Made by a program: the position numbers and the translations under genes. A model generated the notes under the pieces. The model was given only the letters and a program-made list of their open reading frames with translations. It was not told the origin of the DNA and ran no database searches. A DNA stretch of 64,000 nt from Methanolinea sp. (GTDB lineage: Archaea > Halobacteriota > Methanomicrobia > Methanomicrobiales > Methanospirillaceae), in NCBI GenBank assembly GCA_018262855.1, contig JADFDO010000007.1, positions 62,001 to 126,000 on the forward strand, given 5' to 3'. Each line of letters begins with the position of its first letter. The stretch's first letter is position 1. This document shows positions 55,807 through 62,906 of this stretch, piece by piece.

Positions 55807-55989
55807 TCAGGAGTCGACTGTATCGAATCGTTCGAAGTAACAGTAATCGTATGCCTGCTTTTCACCGGGTTTAAGCGCGAGAAGGTGACTGTCGGCATGG
55901 TCCCGGCAGACCAAGGAAACGCAGGTCCCGAGGGACTGGATACCTATCGCGTCCTTCTCACAATATTCGCATCTGGGTTTTTTATCCAT
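55807..55989 (-). CDS. Mini zinc-finger protein, paralogue 1 (60 aa)
   Basis: Sequence pattern: K-K-x-x-C-E-Y-C-x-K-x-A-I-G-x-Q-S-L, then V-C-x-D-H-A-D-S-x-L-L-A-L-K-P-G-E-K. CxxC plus CxxH are probable zinc ligands. It is about half identical to the next gene by eye and equal in length, so the pair is a tandem duplication. No annotation known. Initiation at the ATG 55989 gives a start immediately before the first knuckle. Confidence 0.7.
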   Translation of the reverse strand: MDKKPRCEYCEKDAIGIQSLGTCVSLVCRDHADSHLLALKPGEKQAYDYCYFERFDTVDS

Positions 55990-56074
55990 GGTACGCGTAT
56001 CTCCAGGGTCTTTTCAACGATATGTTTTTTCAATCCGGGATTCTCAACACATTACCCCTGATCAAATGAAAGGT

Positions 56075-56263
56075 TCAGGAATCCTCGTCGGGATAGCGTT
56101 CGAGCACGCACACGCCGAATACCTTTTTTTCACCGGGTTTAAGCGCGAGGAGGAGGCTGTCAGCATGGTCGGGACAGACATATGCAAAACTGCCCTCCAG
56201 GGACTGGAGCCCGATGGCCTCCTTCCCGCAATATTCGCACTTCTTCTTCTCAACCATAATCAT
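56075..56263 (-). CDS. Mini zinc-finger protein, paralogue 2 (62 aa)
   Basis: Pattern as for its neighbour: EKKKCEYCGKEAIGLQSLEG, then YVCPDHADSLLLALKPGEKK. Conservation of CEYC, the CxDHADS block and LALKPGEK between the copies shows which residues matter. The middle and C-terminus (VFGVCVLERYPDEDS versus AYDYCYFERFDTVDS) are looser but keep length and an ER motif. It may start at either of two close ATG codons (56263 or 56257). Function unknown. Confidence 0.7.
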   Translation of the reverse strand: MIMVEKKKCEYCGKEAIGLQSLEGSFAYVCPDHADSLLLALKPGEKKVFGVCVLERYPDEDS

Positions 56264-56605
56264 GTACTTTCGATTTTTTCATAGATAGGTCTTCTTCATT
56301 TGAGGGGTCCATCGTGATACCTCCGGGTTCACCGAGTGATCCGGAAAAAACCGTGGTGCAGAATGCACTGCAGAGCACTGCATCATTGATCGCAGCCTCG
56401 GGTGTAAAGTGGATATGAAAAACCCGTGTCAACCATGATATCGCAGTATCTCTTTCTTTTCACCAAAAAATACCAGGAATCATGGTTTTCCGGATCTGCC
56501 GGGACAAGGTGCAGTTTATCGTTTCCAGTGTACTTCTATATTCCTTACCAGCGCAGAATATGCGTTATTTTTTAAAAACATCACATACGTGGCAAGAACC
56601 GCGAA
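56264..56605. other. Spacer without convincing gene
   Basis: Upstream of the zinc-finger gene pair (minus) and of the rubrerythrin gene (plus). A minus-strand frame at 56250-56432 overlaps the zinc-finger gene's start, carries several Cys but no conserved pattern, and is not accepted. The remainder is AT-rich promoter DNA. Confidence 0.45.
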
Positions 56606-56642
56606 CTTATATAATGTGATGGATCAATCTAGTGACTGGAGG
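56606..56642 (+). promoter_or_regulatory. TATA box and ribosome binding site of the rubrerythrin-like gene
   Basis: TATA CTTATATAA at 56606-56614; GGAGG at 56638-56642, eleven bases before ATG 56654. These suggest a strong, leadered promoter. Confidence 0.6.
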
Positions 56643-56653
56643 ATACGATTTGA

Positions 56654-57109
56654 ATGACTCCAGAAGAGTACAGGAAGATCATTTCGACAGCAATCGACCG
56701 TGAAGTGGAAGCGTATACATTCTACAAGACAGTATCGGGAAAGGTGAAGGATGCAAACTTAAAGAGCCTCTTCCTTGAGCTTGCCGGAGAAGAGACCAAG
56801 CACAGGGAGTTTCTCCAGGGACTGCTCTCAAAGGATGTAAAGGAACTCAAATTCTCTGCATCCAAGGACTACAAGGTCGGTGACAACATAGAGACCCCTG
56901 CCCTGACCCCAGATCTGACGCCAGTGGACGGTCTCGTCGTGGCAATCAAGAAAGAGCTCGAGGCCATGCAGATGTATACAGCCCTCGCACAGAATAGCAC
57001 TGGCGCCGAACAGAAGAAGATGTTCATGGAACTCGCAAGCATGGAGCGGGGCCACAAGAGCAGGCTTGAGGATATCTACGTGAACATGGCATTCGCAGAG
57101 AAGTGGTAA
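56654..57109 (+). CDS. Rubrerythrin-like ferritin-fold protein
   Basis: A 151-residue four-helix-bundle diiron protein. Iron ligand pattern: DREVEAYTFY (Glu17), GEETKHREF (Glu47, His50), KKELEAMQMY and MERGHKSRLEDIY (Glu, His). No rubredoxin domain is attached, so it is the erythrin-type ferritin-like class. It is likely a peroxide or oxygen defence or iron-handling protein of a strict anaerobe. It has its own TATA box and Shine-Dalgarno. Followed by about 215 bases of non-coding DNA. Confidence 0.88.
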   Translation: MTPEEYRKIISTAIDREVEAYTFYKTVSGKVKDANLKSLFLELAGEETKHREFLQGLLSKDVKELKFSASKDYKVGDNIETPALTPDLTPVDGLVVAIKKELEAMQMYTALAQNSTGAEQKKMFMELASMERGHKSRLEDIYVNMAFAEKW

Positions 57110-57324
57110 CACCTCCTCTCTCTTTCTTTTTTCCGGTTGTATTTCCTGATCCCTTCCTAAAATGCAGGTGCCGATGGTATACTGTGTGCCCGCAGGTCCG
57201 GGACAGCCAGCCACAGTTCCTTGCCGGAGGAATAGGAAAAAAAACCCTACCATCGCCTCGCGTGGAGGTTTGCATAGAGAGTTGAAAGAAAGGGAAAATT
57301 CCCTTTACTCCAGCGAGGGGAGGA

Positions 57325-58644
57325 TTATTCCTTCTTCCTGATGCCGCCTTTTTTCCTGGTATAGGCAAAATATCCTGCGCCAATCAGGACGGCTGCGATA
57401 ATCGTAAGATAGAGCGGATTTTTGAGTATCGCATCGATCCCGCTCCTCTCGACCACCCTGACCCTGATCTTCATTGGATCTGAGACGAGGCGGTTGTCAA
57501 GCGCATCGCGATACCGGACCTCAGCCTCGAGGCTGTAGTCTTTCACCGTTGCGGCCTTGTCGACTGAGATGACGAAGACTGCTTTTCCCTCTTCTCCAGG
57601 GTCAAGGTCTCCAAGCGATGCAATGTCCCTGGTCGAAGAGAATGGATCGACCGCACTGATGCGTGCCTGGGCACTTCGCACGGGCACGGGGCCCGTATTT
57701 CTGAAGGAGACCTCGATCTCCCCCGTATCGCCTCGTGGCATGGTGAAGTCATCCGAGAGTATCTTGAATTCTATCGATCCCTTCACCGGGACACCGATGG
57801 TGACCGGATCGGTGGTATCAAGGTCTCCCTGGGGGTCCAGGTACTCCACCACGACATCAAGGGGATAGGTCGATGCCTGCGCTGCGTCATTCACCTGTAT
57901 CTTGAACTGGGTTTTTACTGTATCTCCGGGGGCGAATACGCCTATATAAGAGGTTCCGACCACCGGGATGATTGGGCTTTCCTGGTGCCGGAAGATCCGT
58001 GTGATCGCCTCATTTCCTGAAAGCGACCCATCATTCACGAGTGTAAGGGTAATGACTCCCTCATTCCCTGATGTAAGCTCTTCCGCTTCAGTCCCGAGGA
58101 CCCGGATACTCACCCGCGGCGTCACCTCGACCCCGAGAGGAATGATTGCACTGCTGTTCGCGTATTGATAGGCCACGGTCTCCGACCCCCGCTGATCCGC
58201 GAACAGGAATGAACGATATTTCAGGGAGAGTGGAAGCGTGTAACTCCCTCCCGACGCATTCTCGAAAAATTTTACCTCGAAAGGTACCTTCACCCGTGAA
58301 TTTGCAGGCAGATCACCGACCATCTGGGGGTCGGTACGAAGAAAAAGGGGGGCGTCCCCTGTCCCAAGGTCCACGGTAAGCAGCCTGGCGGTCGTGGGAA
58401 CCTCGTCTGCAACGATTTTTCCTGAAGGGAACACCTCGAAGTCATTGGTTGCCCGATTTTCGATCACGACCACAAGGGTTGCGTCACTCCCTGGAAGGAA
58501 TTCGTGTGATCCTTCCAGCGAGGCGACAAGCACGGGTTCTCCCCCAAGGTACTCTCCCGCACCAAGCGCAGGAGCCGAGATGAGCGCAACCCAGAGGCAT
58601 ACCGAAAGGATGAGTGGGAAAAAATACCGGATATCTGTTGTCAT
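57325..58644 (-). CDS. COG1361-like secreted surface protein
   Basis: A 439-residue protein with a signal peptide (YFFPLILSVCLWVALISAPALGAG), several Ig-like beta-sandwich repeats (FRNTGPVPVRSAQARI is the typical NEW3/CARDB-like motif) and a C-terminal membrane anchor (LYLTIIAAVLIGAGYFAYT) with a basic tail. This is the layout of COG1361 S-layer-related proteins, often the periplasmic partner of exporters. No exporter gene is adjacent. The frame extends 29 residues upstream; ATG 58644 gives the best signal peptide. Confidence 0.88.
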   Translation of the reverse strand: MTTDIRYFFPLILSVCLWVALISAPALGAGEYLGGEPVLVASLEGSHEFLPGSDATLVVVIENRATNDFEVFPSGKIVADEVPTTARLLTVDLGTGDAPLFLRTDPQMVGDLPANSRVKVPFEVKFFENASGGSYTLPLSLKYRSFLFADQRGSETVAYQYANSSAIIPLGVEVTPRVSIRVLGTEAEELTSGNEGVITLTLVNDGSLSGNEAITRIFRHQESPIIPVVGTSYIGVFAPGDTVKTQFKIQVNDAAQASTYPLDVVVEYLDPQGDLDTTDPVTIGVPVKGSIEFKILSDDFTMPRGDTGEIEVSFRNTGPVPVRSAQARISAVDPFSSTRDIASLGDLDPGEEGKAVFVISVDKAATVKDYSLEAEVRYRDALDNRLVSDPMKIRVRVVERSGIDAILKNPLYLTIIAAVLIGAGYFAYTRKKGGIRKKE

Positions 58645-58785
58645 TCCAATAACAACAATTTGCCAATGAATTCTTATATAGCTATTGAGCTTGAAAGGGG
58701 TGGCAGAACAGGAATGGTTCAGCCTTCCCATTCACCGGAATATTGCGCGCACCGGAATATAGTCTCGATATGCTCAACGGGGTTG

Positions 58786-59178
58786 TCAGGCATACCCTGA
58801 AACATCGTAGTCTATGACGGATGAATGCTCCAGGCACTCGTGACCGTTTTTTATCCCCTCGTCTATCATCCTTTTGATTAGTGCCGGGTATACTGCCCCC
58901 ACCATGTCAGAGACTGGCTTGCCGTTGCAGAAGAACTTGAACGTCGGGGTGCTCATGACACCAAAACGCTCTGCCGTCCACTGGCTTGATGTGATATCCA
59001 CCTTCACAACGAGGACTATCCCTGTGTACTCCCTGGCAAACCCGCGAACATAGGGGTCCATGGTCCTGCAATGGGGGCAGGTCGGGCTGTAGAACATGAC
59101 CAGAACCGGCATCCGGCTCTTCTCGACGGTCTTCTCCCAGGTGATATCGGTCACTTCGACCGGCTCTACCTCTTCCAC
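58786..59178 (-). CDS. Thioredoxin-family protein
   Basis: A 130-residue thioredoxin fold. Active-site CPHC is at residues 34-37 (YSPTCPHCRTM), with the cis-Pro region MSTPTFKFFCNGK downstream. The atypical CPHC redox centre resembles DsbA-like oxidases, while the overall size matches thioredoxin. A C-terminal extension of about 20 residues has one more Cys. Likely cytosolic: no signal peptide. Stands between the surface protein and phoU. Confidence 0.88.
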   Translation of the reverse strand: MEEVEPVEVTDITWEKTVEKSRMPVLVMFYSPTCPHCRTMDPYVRGFAREYTGIVLVVKVDITSSQWTAERFGVMSTPTFKFFCNGKPVSDMVGAVYPALIKRMIDEGIKNGHECLEHSSVIDYDVSGYA

Positions 59179-59250
59179 ACTCTTCCTCCAGGGTGTGATG
59201 TTGCAGGAAGTTGGTATTATATGTTGGCCTTTCCCGGCCAGGGGATCAGG

Positions 59251-60258
59251 TCATACCTTTTCCTCGACGAGGAGGTTGATGACATTCTCGGAGATGTCCC
59301 CCGCGTATTCCCCTGCCCTCCTGATGCTTGCGACGATATACCGCAGGGGGACTGTAATCTCCGGGGTCTCATCGAGCGAGTTGGAAAAGATGATATTGCA
59401 CTCGTCTTCCAGGACTTTCACCTGCTCAATGTTCGCATGGGCTTCCCTGATGTCTGCCTTGAAGAACGAGAAGATGCTCCTGTCGAAGATGGACATCGAA
59501 TGCTGGGTGGCAGCCCGTATCGATGCCAGGCACTCCGGATCGATCCTCTCTCTCGGGACGCGCCCTGCCTCCTCCACGAAATGAACCGCATGGTCGCCTA
59601 TCCGCTCGATGATCCTGCTGATGATGTAGGTATTGACGACAACCGATGACGCCACGCCCATCTTTCTCGAGAGGCTGGCGTTCTTTAAGATAATATTGGT
59701 CTGCCGTGCGACGAGCCAGTGGAGGCGGTCAACATCATTGTCCCGCGCAACCACATCGCGTGCGAGGGCGGCATTCCCGGTCTCGAGCACCGCCAGGGCA
59801 TCCATGTACATATTCTTGACAATGACGTACATCCTCCTGATGGTATTTTCAAAGGGCATCTCGGCAGGATTGAGCAGGTCTTTTAAGAGGATCGAGGTAT
59901 CCGTCTCTTCAACCACCTCGGGCCCTATCGTCATCTGTGAAAAGTCACGGACTGCCATCCGTATCGACGCCGGAAGCCTGGTCTTGGAGGTCACCCCTAT
60001 GGTAGTATATCCCGCGATGTAAGATCCAATGAGAAGCCTGAAGAGGAAGGTCGGATCATTGATTGATGTCACGTCAAAGGTCCTGGAGCGCTGCGCAGGG
60101 GTCTCAGAGAGATCCCTCGTCACAAGAAGAGTCCCGTCAGGTTGTGCCACAAGACCCAGGGGGTCGTTCTTTTTTACACCCTGCTGCTCTGCCCATTCCT
60201 TCGGGAGGGTGATCACAAATGACGAACCCCCTGTAATCTGCACTTTCCTGATGTCCAT
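59251..60258 (-). CDS. phoU: Phosphate-uptake regulator: AbrB-like domain plus PhoU domains
   Basis: A 335-residue protein. The N-terminal SpoVT/AbrB DNA-binding domain (RKVQITGGSSFVITLPKEWAEQQGVKKND) is followed by two helical PhoU repeats (about residues 100-335). This archaeal arrangement differs from bacterial PhoU, and is usually read as a direct transcriptional repressor of phosphate genes. The Pit/DUF47 operon at 6-7 kb is a plausible target. A TATA element GGATATATATAC lies about 55-66 bases upstream. Confidence 0.92.
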   Translation of the reverse strand: MDIRKVQITGGSSFVITLPKEWAEQQGVKKNDPLGLVAQPDGTLLVTRDLSETPAQRSRTFDVTSINDPTFLFRLLIGSYIAGYTTIGVTSKTRLPASIRMAVRDFSQMTIGPEVVEETDTSILLKDLLNPAEMPFENTIRRMYVIVKNMYMDALAVLETGNAALARDVVARDNDVDRLHWLVARQTNIILKNASLSRKMGVASSVVVNTYIISRIIERIGDHAVHFVEEAGRVPRERIDPECLASIRAATQHSMSIFDRSIFSFFKADIREAHANIEQVKVLEDECNIIFSNSLDETPEITVPLRYIVASIRRAGEYAGDISENVINLLVEEKV

Positions 60259-60777
60259 GCCCGGGTATCCCTTTCAAATACTTTCTATGCCGCTCTATTC
60301 TGCACAATATTAGTATATATATCCATATAGTTCCGTTCGGGCAAGACCATCCCACCCCCTCATGCAACCTCCTCTTCCCCAACCTCATCGCACCTTCCAC
60401 GGGATCCAGTGCAGCCAGCCCCTGTGGGATATGCAGGGGTTACTACTTCACGAAACGAGCAGACATTCCCGGGATAGAACGGAATCGATATTTTTGAGAG
60501 CCACTTTTGATCTCCAGCTGAGATAATGGCGAGCACCGGAAAATTGAATCCCTTTTCCTTCCTTTTCCGGGAAAATTGGGCAGGATCGACCACAAACATT
60601 TAAACCAATTCTGTCACACCTTCTGAGTGATACCTCTCAGCTGCCAGAATGATGCGGCTCGTGGTTCCTCATGCCAGAACCTGAAAGCGAAAGTGATGAT
60701 GACCCCCATAATAGGGTCAATTCTGCCGGTTTTTCGATCTCTTCTTTCCCGGATAAGGGCCTTTTTCATGGCCGCCA
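60259..60777. other. Promoter region between phoU and the ATP-grasp operon
   Basis: It contains the phoU TATA (60313-60324) and a weaker AACATTTAAACC at 60595 that may serve the rightward operon. Two minus-strand frames of 70-80 codons lie here, but neither has a recognisable pattern or start signal. Nothing else is seen. Confidence 0.5.
60313..60324 (-). promoter_or_regulatory. TATA box of phoU
   Basis: GGATATATATAC on the minus strand, about 60 bases before the phoU ATG. Confidence 0.5.
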
Positions 60778-60785
60778 GGAGGTGA
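60778..60785 (+). promoter_or_regulatory. Perfect ribosome binding site deciding the start of the RimK N-domain gene
   Basis: GGAGGTGA, complementary to the full archaeal anti-Shine-Dalgarno core, ends seven bases before ATG 60793. It fixes this start although the first 30 codons look loosely conserved. Confidence 0.75.
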
Positions 60786-60792
60786 CACCCTG

Positions 60793-61524
60793 ATGCCCCA
60801 GGGGATCCTGATCCCGGAGGCACAGCCGTCTCCCGATCTCTTCACAGGAGTTCCGTCGCAATGGCGTGCATCCAGAGAAAAGGGAGATCCTAGTACCGCC
60901 CTCTCAAAAGACAGCATCCATATGGCTGAACGGGATGGCACGATATACCTGGTCTCGGAGAACTATTCGTATAAGAGCGAAGCGTACTACTCCATCCTCG
61001 AACGGGAGATCCGGGGCCAGCGCGTGGCACCTGACTCGTCATCAATCCTCGACGCCTTCGTGGTGCCCATATGCCTCGAGCGGGCCCACTCCTGCGGGAT
61101 CCCGGTGGCCGACTATGCCATCTCCCAGTCCTGCATCCCAGTCCCCGCGGTCATCTATGGCCTGAATTACTTTGCCTGTACTTCGCATTTCGAGGTGCTC
61201 CAGGAGAACGCCCAGGAGAGGGAGATGATCAGGCATGTCACCAACAACGGGAAATATCCCTTCTGCTCGCAGCGCCTTGATGTGGGGGTGCGTATCGAGC
61301 GAAAGACCTCGATCTTCGGGATGGTGGCCTCTCCCGGCAAGGGGATGGCTGACATGGCCGGCAGGATCTGGGAGTGTTTCAGGATACCTCTCGTTGAGAT
61401 CGTATGCCTGTCGGGCCCGGACGGCCTTCGCCTCTCCTCGCTCTGCCCGGTCCGCTACTCCCATCTCTCCAAGGTGGAGAAATCTATCGTCAGGGCCTGC
61501 CTTTCCGGCCAGGAATTCCTATGA
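60793..61524 (+). CDS. Stand-alone RimK-type N-terminal domain protein
   Basis: A 243-residue protein matching the RLAN (RimK-like ATP-grasp N-terminal) domain, without its own ATP-grasp catalytic part. Features: DGTIYLVSENYSYKSEAYYSILEREIRGQRVAPDSSSILDAF, and the C-terminal SIFGMVASPGKGMADMAGRIWECFRIPLVEIVCLSGPDGLRLSSLCPVRYSHL. In several bacteria the RLAN domain is fused in front of a RimK ligase; here the two are separate genes in the same order, overlapping by ATGA. The perfect ribosome binding site at 60778-60785 supports the start. The role is probably to shape the ligase's substrate pocket or partner it. Confidence 0.82.
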   Translation: MPQGILIPEAQPSPDLFTGVPSQWRASREKGDPSTALSKDSIHMAERDGTIYLVSENYSYKSEAYYSILEREIRGQRVAPDSSSILDAFVVPICLERAHSCGIPVADYAISQSCIPVPAVIYGLNYFACTSHFEVLQENAQEREMIRHVTNNGKYPFCSQRLDVGVRIERKTSIFGMVASPGKGMADMAGRIWECFRIPLVEIVCLSGPDGLRLSSLCPVRYSHLSKVEKSIVRACLSGQEFL

Positions 61525-62393
61525 GCCGGCTCGGGGTGTTCGTCGACCGGAAGACACTCTCGTCTGCCGAGCAGCTCAATGCCCTGATCCGGTGCAGGGA
61601 CACCGCGGAGGAGATGGGGCACGGTGTCGAGTTCATCTTCCCCGTCGACATCAGGAAGATCCCCCAGATGGACGGGCTCTTCATCCGGGCCAGGACCGAT
61701 CCCATGAACGTCACCTATGTCGCATCTCGTATGGCCTCGTTTGCACAAATACCTGTGATCGATGACCCCATGTCAATCCAGATCTGTTCCGACAAGGTGA
61801 ACATGTACTCCCGCCTGATGCAGCACGGAGTTATGATCCCCCGGACGCTCTTTGTCTCCCAGAGGGATCTCTGTCCTGCAAGGGCAAGGGAGATCTTCGA
61901 CGATCTCGGCTCGCCTTTGATCGTGAAGGAACCCTCAACCTCCTTCTCGCTCCGGGTGGAGAAGGTAACGGACCCTGCAGGGCTCCTCCAGGTCGCCCGC
62001 CGCTACTTCAAGATGTCGGACTGGATCGTTGCCCAGGAGTTCGTGGAGAGCACCTATGACTGGAGAGTGGGGGTGCTCGGTGGTGAGTTCCTGTATGCCT
62101 GCAAGTACATCATCCCCTCGCAGACGTTCAAGATCCAGGATTCGGTGAACGGCCATGTCGTCTACTGCGGGGTGCAGAGCGTGCCGCCCGACATGGTGCC
62201 TGCCGCGGTGCGCGAACTCGGGGTCAGGGCCGGGCGGGCAATAGGGAACGGGCTTTATGGGGTGGATATCAAGGAAGGACCCTCGGGCCCGTGTGTGATC
62301 GAGGTCAATGACAACCCGTCGCTCGAAGGCGGGGAAGATACCGCGTACCCGGACGTATACCGGGAGATCGTCCATACCCTCCTGGAGACGTGA
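61521..62393 (+). CDS. RimK-family ATP-grasp ligase
   Basis: A 290-residue ATP-grasp enzyme of the RimK/alpha-L-glutamate-ligase type. It has CSDKVNMYSRLMQHGVMIPRTLFVSQ, LGSPLIVKEPSTSFSLRVEKV for the ATP-grasp Lys, IVAQEFVESTYDWRVGVLGGEFLY, and NGLYGVDIKEGPSGPCVIEVNDNPSLEGGED with metal-binding Asp/Glu/Asn. It would form an amide bond between a carboxylate (as acyl phosphate) and an amine. It follows the RLAN gene by ATGA overlap and precedes a YkgJ-like gene by nine bases. The substrates are unknown. Confidence 0.9.
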   Translation: MSRLGVFVDRKTLSSAEQLNALIRCRDTAEEMGHGVEFIFPVDIRKIPQMDGLFIRARTDPMNVTYVASRMASFAQIPVIDDPMSIQICSDKVNMYSRLMQHGVMIPRTLFVSQRDLCPARAREIFDDLGSPLIVKEPSTSFSLRVEKVTDPAGLLQVARRYFKMSDWIVAQEFVESTYDWRVGVLGGEFLYACKYIIPSQTFKIQDSVNGHVVYCGVQSVPPDMVPAAVRELGVRAGRAIGNGLYGVDIKEGPSGPCVIEVNDNPSLEGGEDTAYPDVYREIVHTLLET

Positions 62394-62402
62394 ATATTTT
62401 CC

Positions 62403-62906
62403 ATGACAGTGTCTTTTGAGGCGATAGCAGAGGCCATCTGCGCGGCATGCGGGGGAAAGTGCTGCCACGAGGCTCATCCCCCCCTGAGCCCGGCAAGAAT
62501 TGCGATCCTGCACGGGAAAGGGGTGCTTCCATCAGCGTTCGAACGCAATGGATACACCAGGATGAAAGCGGGTCACGACGGAACGTGCATCATGTGCACG
62601 GACGGGCGGTGCAGGATCCACGCGGTGAAACCCGAGACCTGCGTGGCAGGGCCGTTCACGTTCGACGTTGCCGGGAATACTCTCCGGCTGTTCCTCAAGC
62701 GCGAATCGATCTGCCCGCTCGTGCCCTACCTGAAGGCAGACGACATGGCATACCAGACCCAGTGCAGGATGGCTGAAAAGAACCTTGCCGATCTCGTCCG
62801 ATCGCTTCCCCTCCACGAGCTGGATGTGATCAACGCCATCCCCGAACCTGAGACCGATCTCGTTGCAGAGATCCCTCTTGACATGGAAAAGGATCGTATC
62901 CCATGA
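62403..62906 (+). CDS. YkgJ-type Cys-cluster protein
   Basis: A 167-residue protein with the YkgJ/UPF0153 Cys pattern: Cys 13, 16, 20, 21 (CAACGGKCC) and 62, 65, 70, 80 (CIMCTDGRCRIHAVKPETC). The family probably binds zinc or an iron-sulfur cluster; activity unknown. The residue after the final cluster continues as FLKRESICPLVPYLKADDM. It ends in ATGA overlap with the following GCS2 gene. Coupling to a ligase operon is the only hint of role. Confidence 0.88.
   Translation: MTVSFEAIAEAICAACGGKCCHEAHPPLSPARIAILHGKGVLPSAFERNGYTRMKAGHDGTCIMCTDGRCRIHAVKPETCVAGPFTFDVAGNTLRLFLKRESICPLVPYLKADDMAYQTQCRMAEKNLADLVRSLPLHELDVINAIPEPETDLVAEIPLDMEKDRIP

Noticed and set aside
56250-56432. Minus-strand frame of 60 codons before the zinc-finger pair
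   Set aside because: It overlaps the accepted paralogue's start, has no conserved motif and no start signal.
42404-58644. PGF-CTERM substrates for the archaeosortase among the window's secreted proteins
   Set aside because: The CotH, beta-helix, COG1361-like and 261-residue secreted proteins lack a PGF-hydrophobic-basic tail; the COG1361-like protein has a hydrophobic tail but no PGF motif.
60360-60599. Minus-strand frame of 79 codons upstream of the ATP-grasp operon
   Set aside because: No family pattern and no clear ribosome site; it sits in a promoter region.
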